In this document: positions 13,458 through 21,443 of the stretch, piece after piece
Numbering within the stretch: the stretch's first letter is position 1
Layout: every line of letters starts with the position of its first letter
Translations under genes and position numbers: made by a program
Assembly: GCA_014656495.1 (NCBI GenBank)
Contig: BNCN01000008.1
Span: 407,758-471,757 of the forward strand
Direction of reading: 5' to 3'
Length of the DNA stretch: 64,000 nucleotides
Origin: Comamonas sp. KCTC 72670
GTDB lineage: Bacteria; Myxococcota; Myxococcia; Myxococcales; Myxococcaceae
Notes under the pieces: generated by a model
The model's database searches: none
Told to the model about the DNA's origin: nothing
The model's input: only the letters and a program-made list of their open reading frames with translations

Positions 13458-13692
13458 AGCCTCCCGAGGCGAGGTGTCGCCCTGCCCTTGGTCGGGCAGG
13501 ACGGCGCCCTCGAATGAAGCACGCGAGGCGAGGTGTCTCGCTGCCCGCGGTCCGCGGGGCGGCATTCTCGAATGAAGCACGCGAGGCGAGGTGTCTCGCT
13601 GTCCGCCGTCGGGCAGGGCTGCGCCCTCGAACGAGGCACGCGAGGCGAGGCATCTCCTTGCCCACGTTCGCGCAGGGCCGTGCCCGCGCATG
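13456..13692. repeat. Imperfect 59-bp tandem repeat, four copies
   Basis: Copies begin near 13456, 13516, 13574 and 13633 (spacing 60, 58 and 59). A shared core is gcgaggcgaggtgtctcgct, with gcgag and ctcgc as inverted arms. The first copy starts inside the lipoprotein stop region. The units adjoin directly with no unique spacers, so this is not a CRISPR array. The rest of the gap to 14023 holds no gene, promoter or hairpin that I can support. Confidence 0.82.
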
Positions 13693-14023
13693 CGGGCCAG
13701 GTATCCCCCCTGTGGCGCATCGACGGGCGTTGAGCGCCGCACACTCGCGGAGGCTCCGCTCCGTGCCTTGCGCGCATGGAAATTTCCGCCGTTGGACGCT
13801 TCGCCGCCGTGCGTGCGCCGGCGAACACAGCGGCCGTTGCGCGTTCGACGCACGTCCCGGAGGACCGTCGCGAGCCATGTCCTGGCGGCGATAGGGTCTT
13901 CGCATCACGGGCAGTCGCCTGTGTCTGAAAGGAGGGGGACTCCAGAGCGCTATCGCGCGCGCTCCACACGGCACCGTCACGGCTCCAATCCCGTTCGCGT
14001 GTGCCCGCGTCGTCCCGACCTCC

Positions 14024-15109
14024 ATGTCCAGGATGGACCTCACCACCTCGGTTCCCATGTTCCCTCCGGCCCTCGGGCCCGCGTGCGGCAGCGTTCCCGC
14101 TCACCTGGGGCCCTGCGATTGCCCGTCCCGGGTGCGGCCCTCCCGCGCGCAATCCCCGGTGGAGTGCCTGACGCGGCTGGGCCCGCCGCTCGCCGCGGAG
14201 GCGCGGTCCGCGTCCGGCGCGCCTTCGCTGATTGGTCAGCAACTGGGGCACTTCCGGCTGCTGCGCGAGCTGGGCCGGGGGAGCCTGGGCACGGTGCTGC
14301 TCGCGGAGCACGCGCTCATCCAGAAGCAGGTGGCCATCCAGGTGCTGCACGCGCACGTGACACGGGACGCGGCGCGGGTCGCCCGCTTCCTGTCGGAGGC
14401 GCGCACGCTGACGCTCATCCAGCACCCGCACATCGTGTCGCTCTACGACTTGGGCATGCGCGACGGGCGCCCCTACCTCGTCATGGAGTACCTGGAGGGG
14501 CAGAGCCTCGCGGCCTTCACCCAGGAGCCCCTGTCTCCGGCGCTGGTGGTGGACCTGCTGTGCCAGGTGTGTGACGCGCTGGCCGCCGCGCACGCGCAGG
14601 GCATCGCCCATGGGAGCCTCCAGCCCGCCAACGTCTTCCTCGTCCCGGACGCCCTGGGCCGTCAGCACGTGAAGCTGCTGGACTTCGCCGTCGCCCGGTT
14701 GCTCCCCCCGGCGGAGGGGGCGTGCGCGGTGGAGCGAGCGCCGCAGGCCCTGGACACGTTCGACCCGGCGGCGTCGGGCGCGGGGGATGACACGTCGCGG
14801 GCCCTGCGCGCGGACCTGCACGCCGTGGGCGAGCTGGGCACCTTGCTCCTCACCGGGCGCCTGCCAGCGCGCGGGCGCGTGGCGGAGTCCCCGCCGGGCC
14901 CCTCGCGCCGGGGGCCACCCTCGCAGCGCGACCTGCCCTCGACGCTGTCGCGCGTGCTGACCAGGGCCATGGCGCGCCGCCCGGCGGACCGTTATCCCAA
15001 CGCGGGCGCCCTGCGGGAGGCCCTGGAGGCCTCCCTGGCGCTGGACGGGGCCGCGGTGGGACTGAGTCCCTCGAGCCTGCGAGGGCACGCGGGCTGGTAC
15101 GCGCTGTAG
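14024..15109 (+). CDS. Ser/Thr protein kinase-like pseudokinase
   Basis: 361 residues with a Hanks-type kinase fold from about residue 72. The glycine loop LGRGSLGTVLLA and the helix-C Glu (SEARTL) are kept. The ATP-anchoring Lys of VAIK is Gln106 (VAIQVL); the catalytic HRDLKPAN is HGSLQPAN, so the base Asp is Ser198 and the Lys is Gln200; DFG is DFA (Asp220-Ala222). The activation segment has no GTPxYxAPE. It should be catalytically dead and could act as a scaffold or allosteric partner of one of the active myxobacterial kinases. No membrane helix follows the domain. The first 65 residues look disordered and the start is uncertain (ATG at 14033 is also possible). Confidence 0.85.
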   Translation: MSRMDLTTSVPMFPPALGPACGSVPAHLGPCDCPSRVRPSRAQSPVECLTRLGPPLAAEARSASGAPSLIGQQLGHFRLLRELGRGSLGTVLLAEHALIQKQVAIQVLHAHVTRDAARVARFLSEARTLTLIQHPHIVSLYDLGMRDGRPYLVMEYLEGQSLAAFTQEPLSPALVVDLLCQVCDALAAAHAQGIAHGSLQPANVFLVPDALGRQHVKLLDFAVARLLPPAEGACAVERAPQALDTFDPAASGAGDDTSRALRADLHAVGELGTLLLTGRLPARGRVAESPPGPSRRGPPSQRDLPSTLSRVLTRAMARRPADRYPNAGALREALEASLALDGAAVGLSPSSLRGHAGWYAL

Positions 15110-15215
15110 GCCCCCCATGCCGCGTCCGCTTCCAGGTAGGGCGGCCTGGCTGTCGCGAGGGGGTGTCATGCCTTGCGTCTGGCGAGGCACTCCTCGTTAA
15201 TCCATCTCAGTTCCC

Positions 15216-16520
15216 ATGGCCTCTGACTCCGACGACAAGCTTCCTCCCCAGGGGCGCTTCAACCGCCTTCGCAAGCTGGCGGGCCTCTCCATGCAGGTGG
15301 GCACCGACGTCCTCAAGAGCGGCGCGAAGCGGCTGGCGGGAGGTACGCCGGACCTGCTCAGCAAGGAGGCCGCCGAGAAGCTGGTCTCCACGCTCGGCGA
15401 GCTCAAGGGCGCCGCGATGAAGCTGGGGCAGGCCGTGTCCATGGACCCGGACCTGCTCACCCCCGAGGTGCGTCAGGTGCTGGCGCGGCTCCAGAACCAG
15501 GCGCCCGCCATGTCCTACGCGCAGGTGGCCCGCGTGGTGGAGGCGGAGCTGGGGGCGCCGCCGGAGGCGCTCTTCCGCGAGTTCAGCCAGGCGCCGCTGG
15601 CCGCCGCGTCACTGGGGCAGGTGCACCGCGCGGTGCTGGAGGACGGGCGGGCGGTGGCGGTGAAGGTGCAGTACCCCGGCATCGACGCGTCCCTGGCCCA
15701 TGACATGGAGAACCTGGGCCTGGTGGTGAAGACGGTGTCGAAGGCGTCGCGGCTCATGGACGGCTCCGCCTACTTCCAGGAGTTCCGCGACGAGCTGCTG
15801 CTGGAGCTGGACTACCGCCGCGAGGCCGCGCTGGCGGAGGGCTTCGCGCGCAGCGTGGCCTCCCGGCCCGAGCTGTGCGTGCCCGGCGTCATCGCCAGCC
15901 ACAGCGCGAAGCGGGTGCTCACGCTGGAGCTGCTGGAGGGCCTCACGCTCAAGGACTGGCTGCCCACGGAGCCCTCCAACGAGGAGCGCTTCCGGGTGGC
16001 GCGTCAGCTCATCCTCGCCACGTACGTGCCCTTCTTCGGCGCGGGCGAAATCCACGCGGACCCGCACCCGGGCAACTTCATGGTGATGCCGGACGGGCGG
16101 CTGGGCCTGCTGGACTTCGGCTCCATCAAGCGCTTCTCCCCGCGCTTCGTGGAGACCAACCAGCGCATGCTCCGGCAGACGATGCGCATGGAGCCGCTGG
16201 ACATCCTGGCCCTGAGCCGGGAGGTGGGCTTCACGGTGGAACTGCCGGACGCGGAGGCCGAGGAGCTCATCGCCGAGGTGCTGCGCATCGCCGGGCGGCC
16301 CATGCGCCTGCCGGACTACGACTACGCCACGTGCGAAATCAACCGCGACATGCGCAACCACTTCTCGCGCAACGCGCCGCGCTTCCTGCGCATCAAGCCC
16401 CCCGCGGAGGCGGTGATGTTCTTCCGCTCCACCGGCGGGCTGGCCCAGAACCTGCGGCTCATCGGCGCGCGGGGCGACTTCCGCGCGGTGTTCCTGGAAG
16501 TGACGGACCTGCCGGCCTGA
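15216..16520 (+). CDS. ABC1/AarF/UbiB-family atypical kinase
   Basis: 434 residues. It shows the family hallmarks in order: the KxGQ motif in AAMKLGQAVSM, the Ala-rich loop in APLAAASLGQVHRA, Lys in VAVKVQYPG, catalytic EIHADPHPGNF, and the metal-binding LLDFGSIK. Relatives such as UbiB/COQ8 act in quinone synthesis or lipid homeostasis as ATPases rather than protein kinases. No hydrophobic C-terminal anchor like that of UbiB is evident. The neighbours do not belong to a quinone pathway, so the specific role is open. The stop is inside a small hairpin shared with the convergent receiver gene. Confidence 0.85.
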   Translation: MASDSDDKLPPQGRFNRLRKLAGLSMQVGTDVLKSGAKRLAGGTPDLLSKEAAEKLVSTLGELKGAAMKLGQAVSMDPDLLTPEVRQVLARLQNQAPAMSYAQVARVVEAELGAPPEALFREFSQAPLAAASLGQVHRAVLEDGRAVAVKVQYPGIDASLAHDMENLGLVVKTVSKASRLMDGSAYFQEFRDELLLELDYRREAALAEGFARSVASRPELCVPGVIASHSAKRVLTLELLEGLTLKDWLPTEPSNEERFRVARQLILATYVPFFGAGEIHADPHPGNFMVMPDGRLGLLDFGSIKRFSPRFVETNQRMLRQTMRMEPLDILALSREVGFTVELPDAEAEELIAEVLRIAGRPMRLPDYDYATCEINRDMRNHFSRNAPRFLRIKPPAEAVMFFRSTGGLAQNLRLIGARGDFRAVFLEVTDLPA

Positions 16521-16531
16521 GCGCCGCTCAG
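16517..16531. terminator. Short hairpin covering two convergent stop codons
   Basis: Perfect 6-bp stem ctgagc/gctcag with a 3-nt loop. It contains the stop of the ABC1 gene and the stop of the minus-strand receiver. It has no T tract and could be a weak bidirectional terminator or chance. Confidence 0.35.
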
Positions 16532-16938
16532 CGGGCGACGGGCAGGGGCTCGGCGGCGGCCGCGGGCTTCTGGTGGATGGCTTCCAGCTTCCGGGCCAGG
16601 TCCTCGCCCTGCACGCTCTTGCTGATGTAGCCGTCCGCGCCCGACGCACGCGCCAGCGCGCGCAGCTGGGACTCGTCCGAGGCGGAGTAGAGGATGAACT
16701 TGGTGCCCTGGGGCGCCTGGCCTCGCGCGAGCGCGAGCACCCTGTCACCGCTGAGCGCGGGGATGTTCACGTCCAGCAGCACCAGGTCCGGCTGCGTGGT
16801 GCGCACCAGGTTGGAGACGCCCAGGGAGGAGCGGTGGGTGCGGACGTCGAAGCCAAAGGCGGAGAGGGTGCGCTCCACGAGCGAGAGCTGGTCCTGTTCG
16901 TCATCCACGATGAGGACGCGGATTTTCGGCTCCGGCAT
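16528..16938 (-). CDS. Single-domain response regulator
   Basis: 136 residues, all receiver except a short Ala/Pro tail. It has VLIVDDE, phospho-Asp in LLDVNIPALSG, the switch Ser in LYSASDES, and Lys in YISKSVQG. There is no output domain, so it is a CheY- or Spo0F-like relay protein. It is about two thirds identical, without gaps, to the receiver at 21033-21443, including the unusual GVSNLV, KFILYSASDES and GADGYISKSVQGE blocks. Its own kinase is not adjacent; the hybrid kinase at 21436-24378 is a candidate by analogy with the paralogue. Confidence 0.88.
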   Translation of the reverse strand: MPEPKIRVLIVDDEQDQLSLVERTLSAFGFDVRTHRSSLGVSNLVRTTQPDLVLLDVNIPALSGDRVLALARGQAPQGTKFILYSASDESQLRALARASGADGYISKSVQGEDLARKLEAIHQKPAAAAEPLPVAR

Positions 16939-17138
16939 GGCTTCCCCCTTCAGCGCGCGGATGGCTCCGCGGAATCAGACGACGTGGCGAGTATCCTCCA
17001 GTCGTCACTCCGTGTCGCCCCCCGGCTGCGGGAATTCCCTTAGAGGGGTTGAAGTCCGAAGGATGAGCGGACAGGGTGAGGGGGGCGGCGGTGGAGCACG
17101 CCAGGTGCCTGGGTGGGATTCTCGGGAGTCGGACTGCC

Positions 17139-17825
17139 ATGGAAATGGAACGCATCCGCGTCGCCATCCTGGAGGACCAGCAGGTCTTCCGTGAGGCGTT
17201 GGAGGCGGTGCTCGAAGGCGCGGGGATGGACGTGGTGGCGGGCTTCGCGGAGCCCGGGCCCTTCTTCGCGCGCGTGCGCGAGACGCTGCCCCACGTCGCG
17301 CTGGTGGACCTCCAACTGGACCTGGCCGACTGGGAGCTGCCCGCCAGCGGGATGTCCGCGCTGCAGTGGCTGCATGACTTCTTCCCGGCGGTGAAGTCGC
17401 TGGTGCTGTCGGGCCACCGGGAGACGGCGCTGGTGGAGCAGTGCCTCCAGGCGGGCGCGGCCGGCTACCTGTGGAAGCAGAACGTGGGCTGCGCGGAGGT
17501 GGTGGAGGCGGTGGAGCGGGTGGTGCGGGGTGAGCGGCTGTTGCCCGTGGGCCTGGCCCCCTCGCCGCCGTCGCCGGGCTTCCAGCCGCAGCCGGAGCCG
17601 CCACTCCCAGGCGAGCTGAGCCGGCTGACGCCGCGCGAGCGCGAGGTGCTGGGCTACATCGCCGCGGGCGCGGACAACCTGCGCATCGCCACCAGCCTGG
17701 GTATCACCGAGCGCACCGTGAAGGCGCACATCACCAGCATCTACAAGAAGCTCGGCTCGGAGAACCGCGCGCAGCTGGCGGTCCTCGGGTGCCAGTTGGG
17801 TGTGCAGCGCCCGGCAAGCCTCTGA
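17139..17825 (+). CDS. NarL/LuxR-family response regulator
   Basis: 228 residues. The receiver (about 5-125) has VAILEDQQ, Asp in ALVDLQLD, and Lys in GYLWKQNV; a Pro-rich linker follows. The C-terminal LuxR-type helix-turn-helix (about 160-225) has LTPREREVLGYIAAG, the recognition helix region IATSLGITERTVKAHITS, and IYKKLGSENRAQ. It probably binds DNA when phosphorylated. It is transcribed away from the receiver at 16938 across a 200-bp region that should hold both promoters. ATG at 17139 is chosen as the first start before the receiver; ATG at 17145 is nearly equivalent. No partner kinase is adjacent. Confidence 0.88.
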   Translation: MEMERIRVAILEDQQVFREALEAVLEGAGMDVVAGFAEPGPFFARVRETLPHVALVDLQLDLADWELPASGMSALQWLHDFFPAVKSLVLSGHRETALVEQCLQAGAAGYLWKQNVGCAEVVEAVERVVRGERLLPVGLAPSPPSPGFQPQPEPPLPGELSRLTPREREVLGYIAAGADNLRIATSLGITERTVKAHITSIYKKLGSENRAQLAVLGCQLGVQRPASL

Positions 17826-17972
17826 GTCCGCGGGGCCTGCGCGTCAGACCGCGGGACAGCGCTGCCTGGACCGCTGGCCAATGGGAGCGCGGCGCGCGCC
17901 GTGGCACCGTTGCGGGTGCCTCGGCGTCAGGTGCTCCGCGCCTTCTCCCCCCACGCCAGGGTGTCCCCCCGG

Positions 17973-18005
17973 GGGCCAGGGCAGCACTGACGGCTGCCCT
18001 GGCCC
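17973..18005. terminator. Bidirectional terminator hairpin
   Basis: A perfect 13-bp inverted repeat (arms 17973-17985 and 17993-18005, beginning gggccagggcagc) with a 7-nt loop, between the convergent NarL-type regulator and hydrolase genes. The stem is very GC-rich and has no T tract. Position and symmetry support a bidirectional transcription terminator. Confidence 0.75.
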
Positions 18006-18032
18006 GCCAGCTTCTCGGGCTTGGGAGGACGC

Positions 18033-18821
18033 TCAGCCGCCGGCGACGCGCTGCTCAGGCAGCGATTCCCAGCGGGGCGCGCCCAGGTGCTGGAGGAACC
18101 AGAGGCAGGCCAGGTCCACCATCTGCGTCAGCGTGCCGGGCTCCTCGAAGCGGTGCGTGGCGCCAGGGATGATTTCCAGGCGCTTCTCCGCCGTCATCGC
18201 GCTGATGGCGCGGCGGTGCGGCTCCAGCGCGGTGGCGTCCTCCGCGCCGACGATGAGCAGCGTGGGCGCGCGCACCTTCGACAGCGTGGCGCCCGGCTGG
18301 CCCAGGCGTCCGCCCCGGCACACCACCGCGTCCACGTACTCCGGCCGCATCGCCGCCGCCGCCAGGGCCGCGCCCGCGCCGGTGTATGCCCCGAGGTAGC
18401 CGATGTGCAGCCCGCTCGTGCGCGGGGCCCGGCGCAGCCAGCGCGCCACGCCCGACAGCCGCCCGCCGAAGAGGCCCAGGTTGAAGCGCAGGTCGCGCTC
18501 GCGGCACGCCTCTTCTTCCGCCGCCGTCAGCAGGTCCACCGCCAGGGTGGCCAGCCCCTCGCTTTGCAGCATCCTCGCGACCCTCAGGTCCGTGGCGCCC
18601 CGGCGGCTGCTGCCGTGGCCCCGGGCCAGCACCACCACCCCGGTGGCGCCCGGCGGCACCTGGAGCAGGCCCCTCAGCTCCACGCCTTCCTCGACGGGGA
18701 TGCGGACCTCTCCGTCCGCCAGGGGCGGCGTCCAGGTGCCCGCCCCGGACTCGGGCGTCACCAGCCCGCGGACCGCCTTCACCGAGCCTTCATCCGACCT
18801 GCGTGAACCCTGCTTCTTCAT
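18033..18821 (-). CDS. Alpha/beta hydrolase, dienelactone-hydrolase-like, nucleophile changed
   Basis: 262 residues. ATG at 18821 is chosen over a start 32 codons upstream because gaggagg precedes it closely. It has VVVLARGHGSS near the oxyanion strand, an acid in LLIVGAEDATALE and a His in IPGATHRFEEPG, as in the dienelactone-hydrolase-like proteins. The nucleophile elbow, which I recall as GASTGAAAAL in relatives, reads GAYTGAGAAL: Tyr146 in place of Ser, a one-base change (TCC to TAC). The enzyme is therefore probably not a normal serine hydrolase. The 236 bases upstream contain no gene. Confidence 0.78.
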   Translation of the reverse strand: MKKQGSRRSDEGSVKAVRGLVTPESGAGTWTPPLADGEVRIPVEEGVELRGLLQVPPGATGVVVLARGHGSSRRGATDLRVARMLQSEGLATLAVDLLTAAEEEACRERDLRFNLGLFGGRLSGVARWLRRAPRTSGLHIGYLGAYTGAGAALAAAAMRPEYVDAVVCRGGRLGQPGATLSKVRAPTLLIVGAEDATALEPHRRAISAMTAEKRLEIIPGATHRFEEPGTLTQMVDLACLWFLQHLGAPRWESLPEQRVAGG

Positions 18822-19057
18822 GCGGAGTCCCTCCTCTTCGTCGGACTGCGTCGCTGCCGTGCTGCTGCTACACGCTTCTGTCGTTGGAATTGTGCAGAAC
18901 CCGTGCCAGGGCTTCAACGGCGAGGGGTACGCCTGGCTGGCCTCCTGGGGCCCGGGGTTGGGCCCATTCTACCAGGGCTTCCCTGACGCGAAGCGGCGCC
19001 AGGGGGTGACAATTGGGGGGCAAACAATGCCACCCCACCCGCCACGTCCTGTCGTTT

Positions 19058-20092
19058 TTACCGGTGGGCGACGATGAGCTCGAAGGGGCCGGGGAGGACC
19101 TCGGCGTCCTTGAAGCCCGTCTCCTCCAGCACGCGCAGGTAGTGCTCCACCTCGCGCAGGCGGCTCACACAGGTGTCCACGCCCATGAGGAAGTAGGACC
19201 AGAAGAACTGGGCGGCGAGCCGCTCCGGGGTGCGGAACTCCTCGCAGATGAGGACGCGGCCTCCGGGCGGGAGCGCCGCGCGCGCGGCGGTGAGCAGCGC
19301 GCGCGCGGTGTCCGCGGGCCAGTCGTGCAGCACCCGCACGAAGCCGAGCGTGTCGTAGCCGGAGGGCAGGGGCTCCTCGAGGAAGTCACCGCCGCGGAAG
19401 CCCAGCCGCGCTTCGGGCAGGCCGAAGCGCTCGCGGGTGCGGGCCACCAGCGGCGCGGTGGCGGGCAGGTTGAACACGTCCACCTGGAGCTGGGGGTGCT
19501 CGCGCACCAGGTGGGCGGCCAGCGTGCCGTCTCCGCCGCCCACGTCGAGCATCCGTCCTCCGCCGGGCCACAGTCGGGCGCCGTGGGCGCGGAACGTCTC
19601 GAGGATGGGCGGGAGGCCCGCGGCCATGCTGGCCTCGAAGCCCTCCACCTGGGCGTCCGTCCGCGGGGGCCAGTCGAAGGCGGCGGAGGGCATGGAGCGC
19701 TCTCCACGGAGCACCTGCGGCAGCTGCCCGTGCAGCTCGCGCCAGGCGTAGCGCTCCCGGTCCTTCTCCAGCGACTGCGGGCCCAGGACGGCCTCGGCTG
19801 CCGCGCGCAGACCGGGCACGGCCTGGTAGCGCGCGGACTCCAGGGCGTCCGTGGGCTGCTCGCGCCGCACGAGGCCCAGGCTCTCCAGGCAGTCGAGCAG
19901 CTTGTAGAGCCGCGCGGGCACCAGGTGGTGCCGCGCGGCCAGCTCCCCCAGCGTGACGGGGCCGGGCTCCAGGGCGTCCAGCAGCCCCAGGTTCAGTGAT
20001 GCCTCCAGGACGTCCACCGCGCGGGCGCCGTTGTAGAGCAGGTGAAGCAGTGCGCGGGGGGTGGGGGCCAGGGCCGTGGCCGCCACCGTCAT
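19058..20092 (-). CDS. SAM-dependent O-methyltransferase, acetylserotonin OMT type
   Basis: 344 residues. An N-terminal winged-helix dimerisation domain (about 10-100, with LGLLDALEPGPVTLGELA) precedes a Rossmann SAM domain with LDVGGGDGTLAAHL, FRGGDFLEEPLP and VRVLHDWPADTARALL. The His of LHDW is where plant and bacterial small-molecule O-methyltransferases keep their base. Substrates in this family are usually phenols or other aromatic hydroxyls. Its start overlaps the stop of the dioxygenase-like gene by 4 nt (ATGA on the minus strand), so the two are translationally coupled and likely act on the same tryptophan-derived molecule. Confidence 0.85.
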   Translation of the reverse strand: MTVAATALAPTPRALLHLLYNGARAVDVLEASLNLGLLDALEPGPVTLGELAARHHLVPARLYKLLDCLESLGLVRREQPTDALESARYQAVPGLRAAAEAVLGPQSLEKDRERYAWRELHGQLPQVLRGERSMPSAAFDWPPRTDAQVEGFEASMAAGLPPILETFRAHGARLWPGGGRMLDVGGGDGTLAAHLVREHPQLQVDVFNLPATAPLVARTRERFGLPEARLGFRGGDFLEEPLPSGYDTLGFVRVLHDWPADTARALLTAARAALPPGGRVLICEEFRTPERLAAQFFWSYFLMGVDTCVSRLREVEHYLRVLEETGFKDAEVLPGPFELIVAHR

Positions 20093-20940
20093 GGCCGCTC
20101 TGCCTGCCGGGTCCGGGCCGCCTGGGCCATGGGGCAGCCTCCGCCCGGAGCGGTCCGGTTGACGCCGGGGTCGATGCCGCCTTCACGCCGCCACCCGGCC
20201 GTCAGCTCCAGCCGGACGTCCCAGAGCTCGCGGAACAGGGGCAGCGTCATCCGGCCCTGGAGCACCTGCGTGGGCAGGCCGTCCAGCGCCTTCACGGAGC
20301 GGTCCACGCCAATGGTGCGGCGCACCAGCTGGAAGTGGGCGTGGAGCCAGCCCTGGAAGGCCTCATCCATGTCCACCAACTGCTCGCAGATGCGCTTCAA
20401 GTCGTCCGGGCCCCCCGCGCGGTACACGGACATCAGCGTCTGTCCACGCCGCGCCAGCAGCCGGTCCAGGGCGCCTTCCAGCCCCTGCGCCACCTTCCGC
20501 AGCATGTTGTAGCCGGGGGACTCCTGGCCGCTGCCGTTGCCCAGGCTGCGCCGGATGACCTGGTAGGTGTCCGGTGTCATCGTCTCCATGATGGCCAGCT
20601 CGTGCTTCACGGCCTGGAGCACGCGGCAGATGCGCTCCAGCCGCGCCGAGGCCGCCCACAGGGCGTCCCGGTCCAGCTCGGCCACCACCTCCACCGCCTC
20701 GCGGGAGGCCAGCTTCAGCCAGAGCTCCTGCGCCTGATGCACCACCTGGAACATCAGCTCGTCGTGGGCCACCCGCTCGCCGTCCGCCGCCTGGAGCGAC
20801 AGCAGCGTGGGCGTCTTCAAATAGACCTCGTAGTCGAGCTCGCCTTTGCCGACCCACTTCTTCAAGAGGGGGTTGAAGAGGGGTTCAGCCAACTCGAGTC
20901 GTAACCTTTCAGCAGGACTGTAATCCATGGACGCGCTCAT
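20089..20940 (-). CDS. Tryptophan 2,3-dioxygenase-like haem protein (divergent)
   Basis: 283 residues, all-helical. The block HDELMFQVVHQAQELWLKL matches the substrate/haem-pocket helix of tryptophan 2,3-dioxygenases, and LHAHFQLVRRTIG matches the helix carrying the proximal His. The C-terminal GTGGSSG-type loop that holds the substrate amino group in classical enzymes is missing; the sequence there is KALDGLPTQVLQGR. Classical enzymes make N-formylkynurenine from Trp with haem and O2; MarE of maremycin synthesis is a relative that oxygenates a modified Trp. No kynureninase or formamidase is adjacent, so a special-metabolite role is as likely as catabolism. Confidence 0.78.
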   Translation of the reverse strand: MSASMDYSPAERLRLELAEPLFNPLLKKWVGKGELDYEVYLKTPTLLSLQAADGERVAHDELMFQVVHQAQELWLKLASREAVEVVAELDRDALWAASARLERICRVLQAVKHELAIMETMTPDTYQVIRRSLGNGSGQESPGYNMLRKVAQGLEGALDRLLARRGQTLMSVYRAGGPDDLKRICEQLVDMDEAFQGWLHAHFQLVRRTIGVDRSVKALDGLPTQVLQGRMTLPLFRELWDVRLELTAGWRREGGIDPGVNRTAPGGGCPMAQAARTRQAERP

Positions 20941-21032
20941 GCGGCCCTCCAGAGTGGGGGGATGCCCGGAAGGTGTGGAAGCGCGCGGGTCCCTACCAGA
21001 TTGGAGGGACCCGCGGGCATGTCAGCCGGCGT

Positions 21033-21443
21033 TCAGGTGGCTGGAGCAGGCGTCGGTGTGGGCGGCCGGGGCTTCAGGTGAAAGGCGCGAAGGCGCTGGG
21101 CCAGCTCCTCGCCTTGCACGCTTTTGGAGATATATCCGTCCGCACCGGAAGCGAGCGCCAGTGAGCGCAGCTTGGATTCGTCTGATGCTGAATAGAGGAT
21201 GAACTTCGTCTTCGGCAGGGCGTACTGCCTCGCCAGGTTGACGACCTTGTCGCCCTTGAGGGCGGGGAAGTTCACGTCGATGAGGACGAAGTCCGGCTCC
21301 ACCGAGCGGACGAGGTTGGAGACACCCAGCGCGGAGGTGTGCGTGAGCACCTCGAAGCCGTAGGCGCTCAGCGAGCGCTGTACGAGGTCGAGCAGGTCCG
21401 GGTCGTCGTCCACCACCAGGACGCGCGCTTTTTCTTCAGACAT
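21033..21443 (-). CDS. Single-domain response regulator
   Basis: 136 residues: VLVVDDD, phospho-Asp in LIDVNFPALKG, the switch Ser in LYSASDES, Lys in YISKSVQG, and a Pro/Thr-rich tail. It is a relay receiver with no output domain. Its start overlaps the end of the hybrid kinase by 8 nt, making it the natural partner of that kinase. It is about two thirds identical to the receiver at 16528-16938, suggesting duplication. 92 bases separate it from the dioxygenase-like gene downstream. Confidence 0.9.
   Translation of the reverse strand: MSEEKARVLVVDDDPDLLDLVQRSLSAYGFEVLTHTSALGVSNLVRSVEPDFVLIDVNFPALKGDKVVNLARQYALPKTKFILYSASDESKLRSLALASGADGYISKSVQGEELAQRLRAFHLKPRPPTPTPAPAT

Noticed and set aside
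13456-13692. Possible CRISPR array
   Set aside because: The 59-bp units adjoin without unique spacers, are imperfect, and no cas gene is present.
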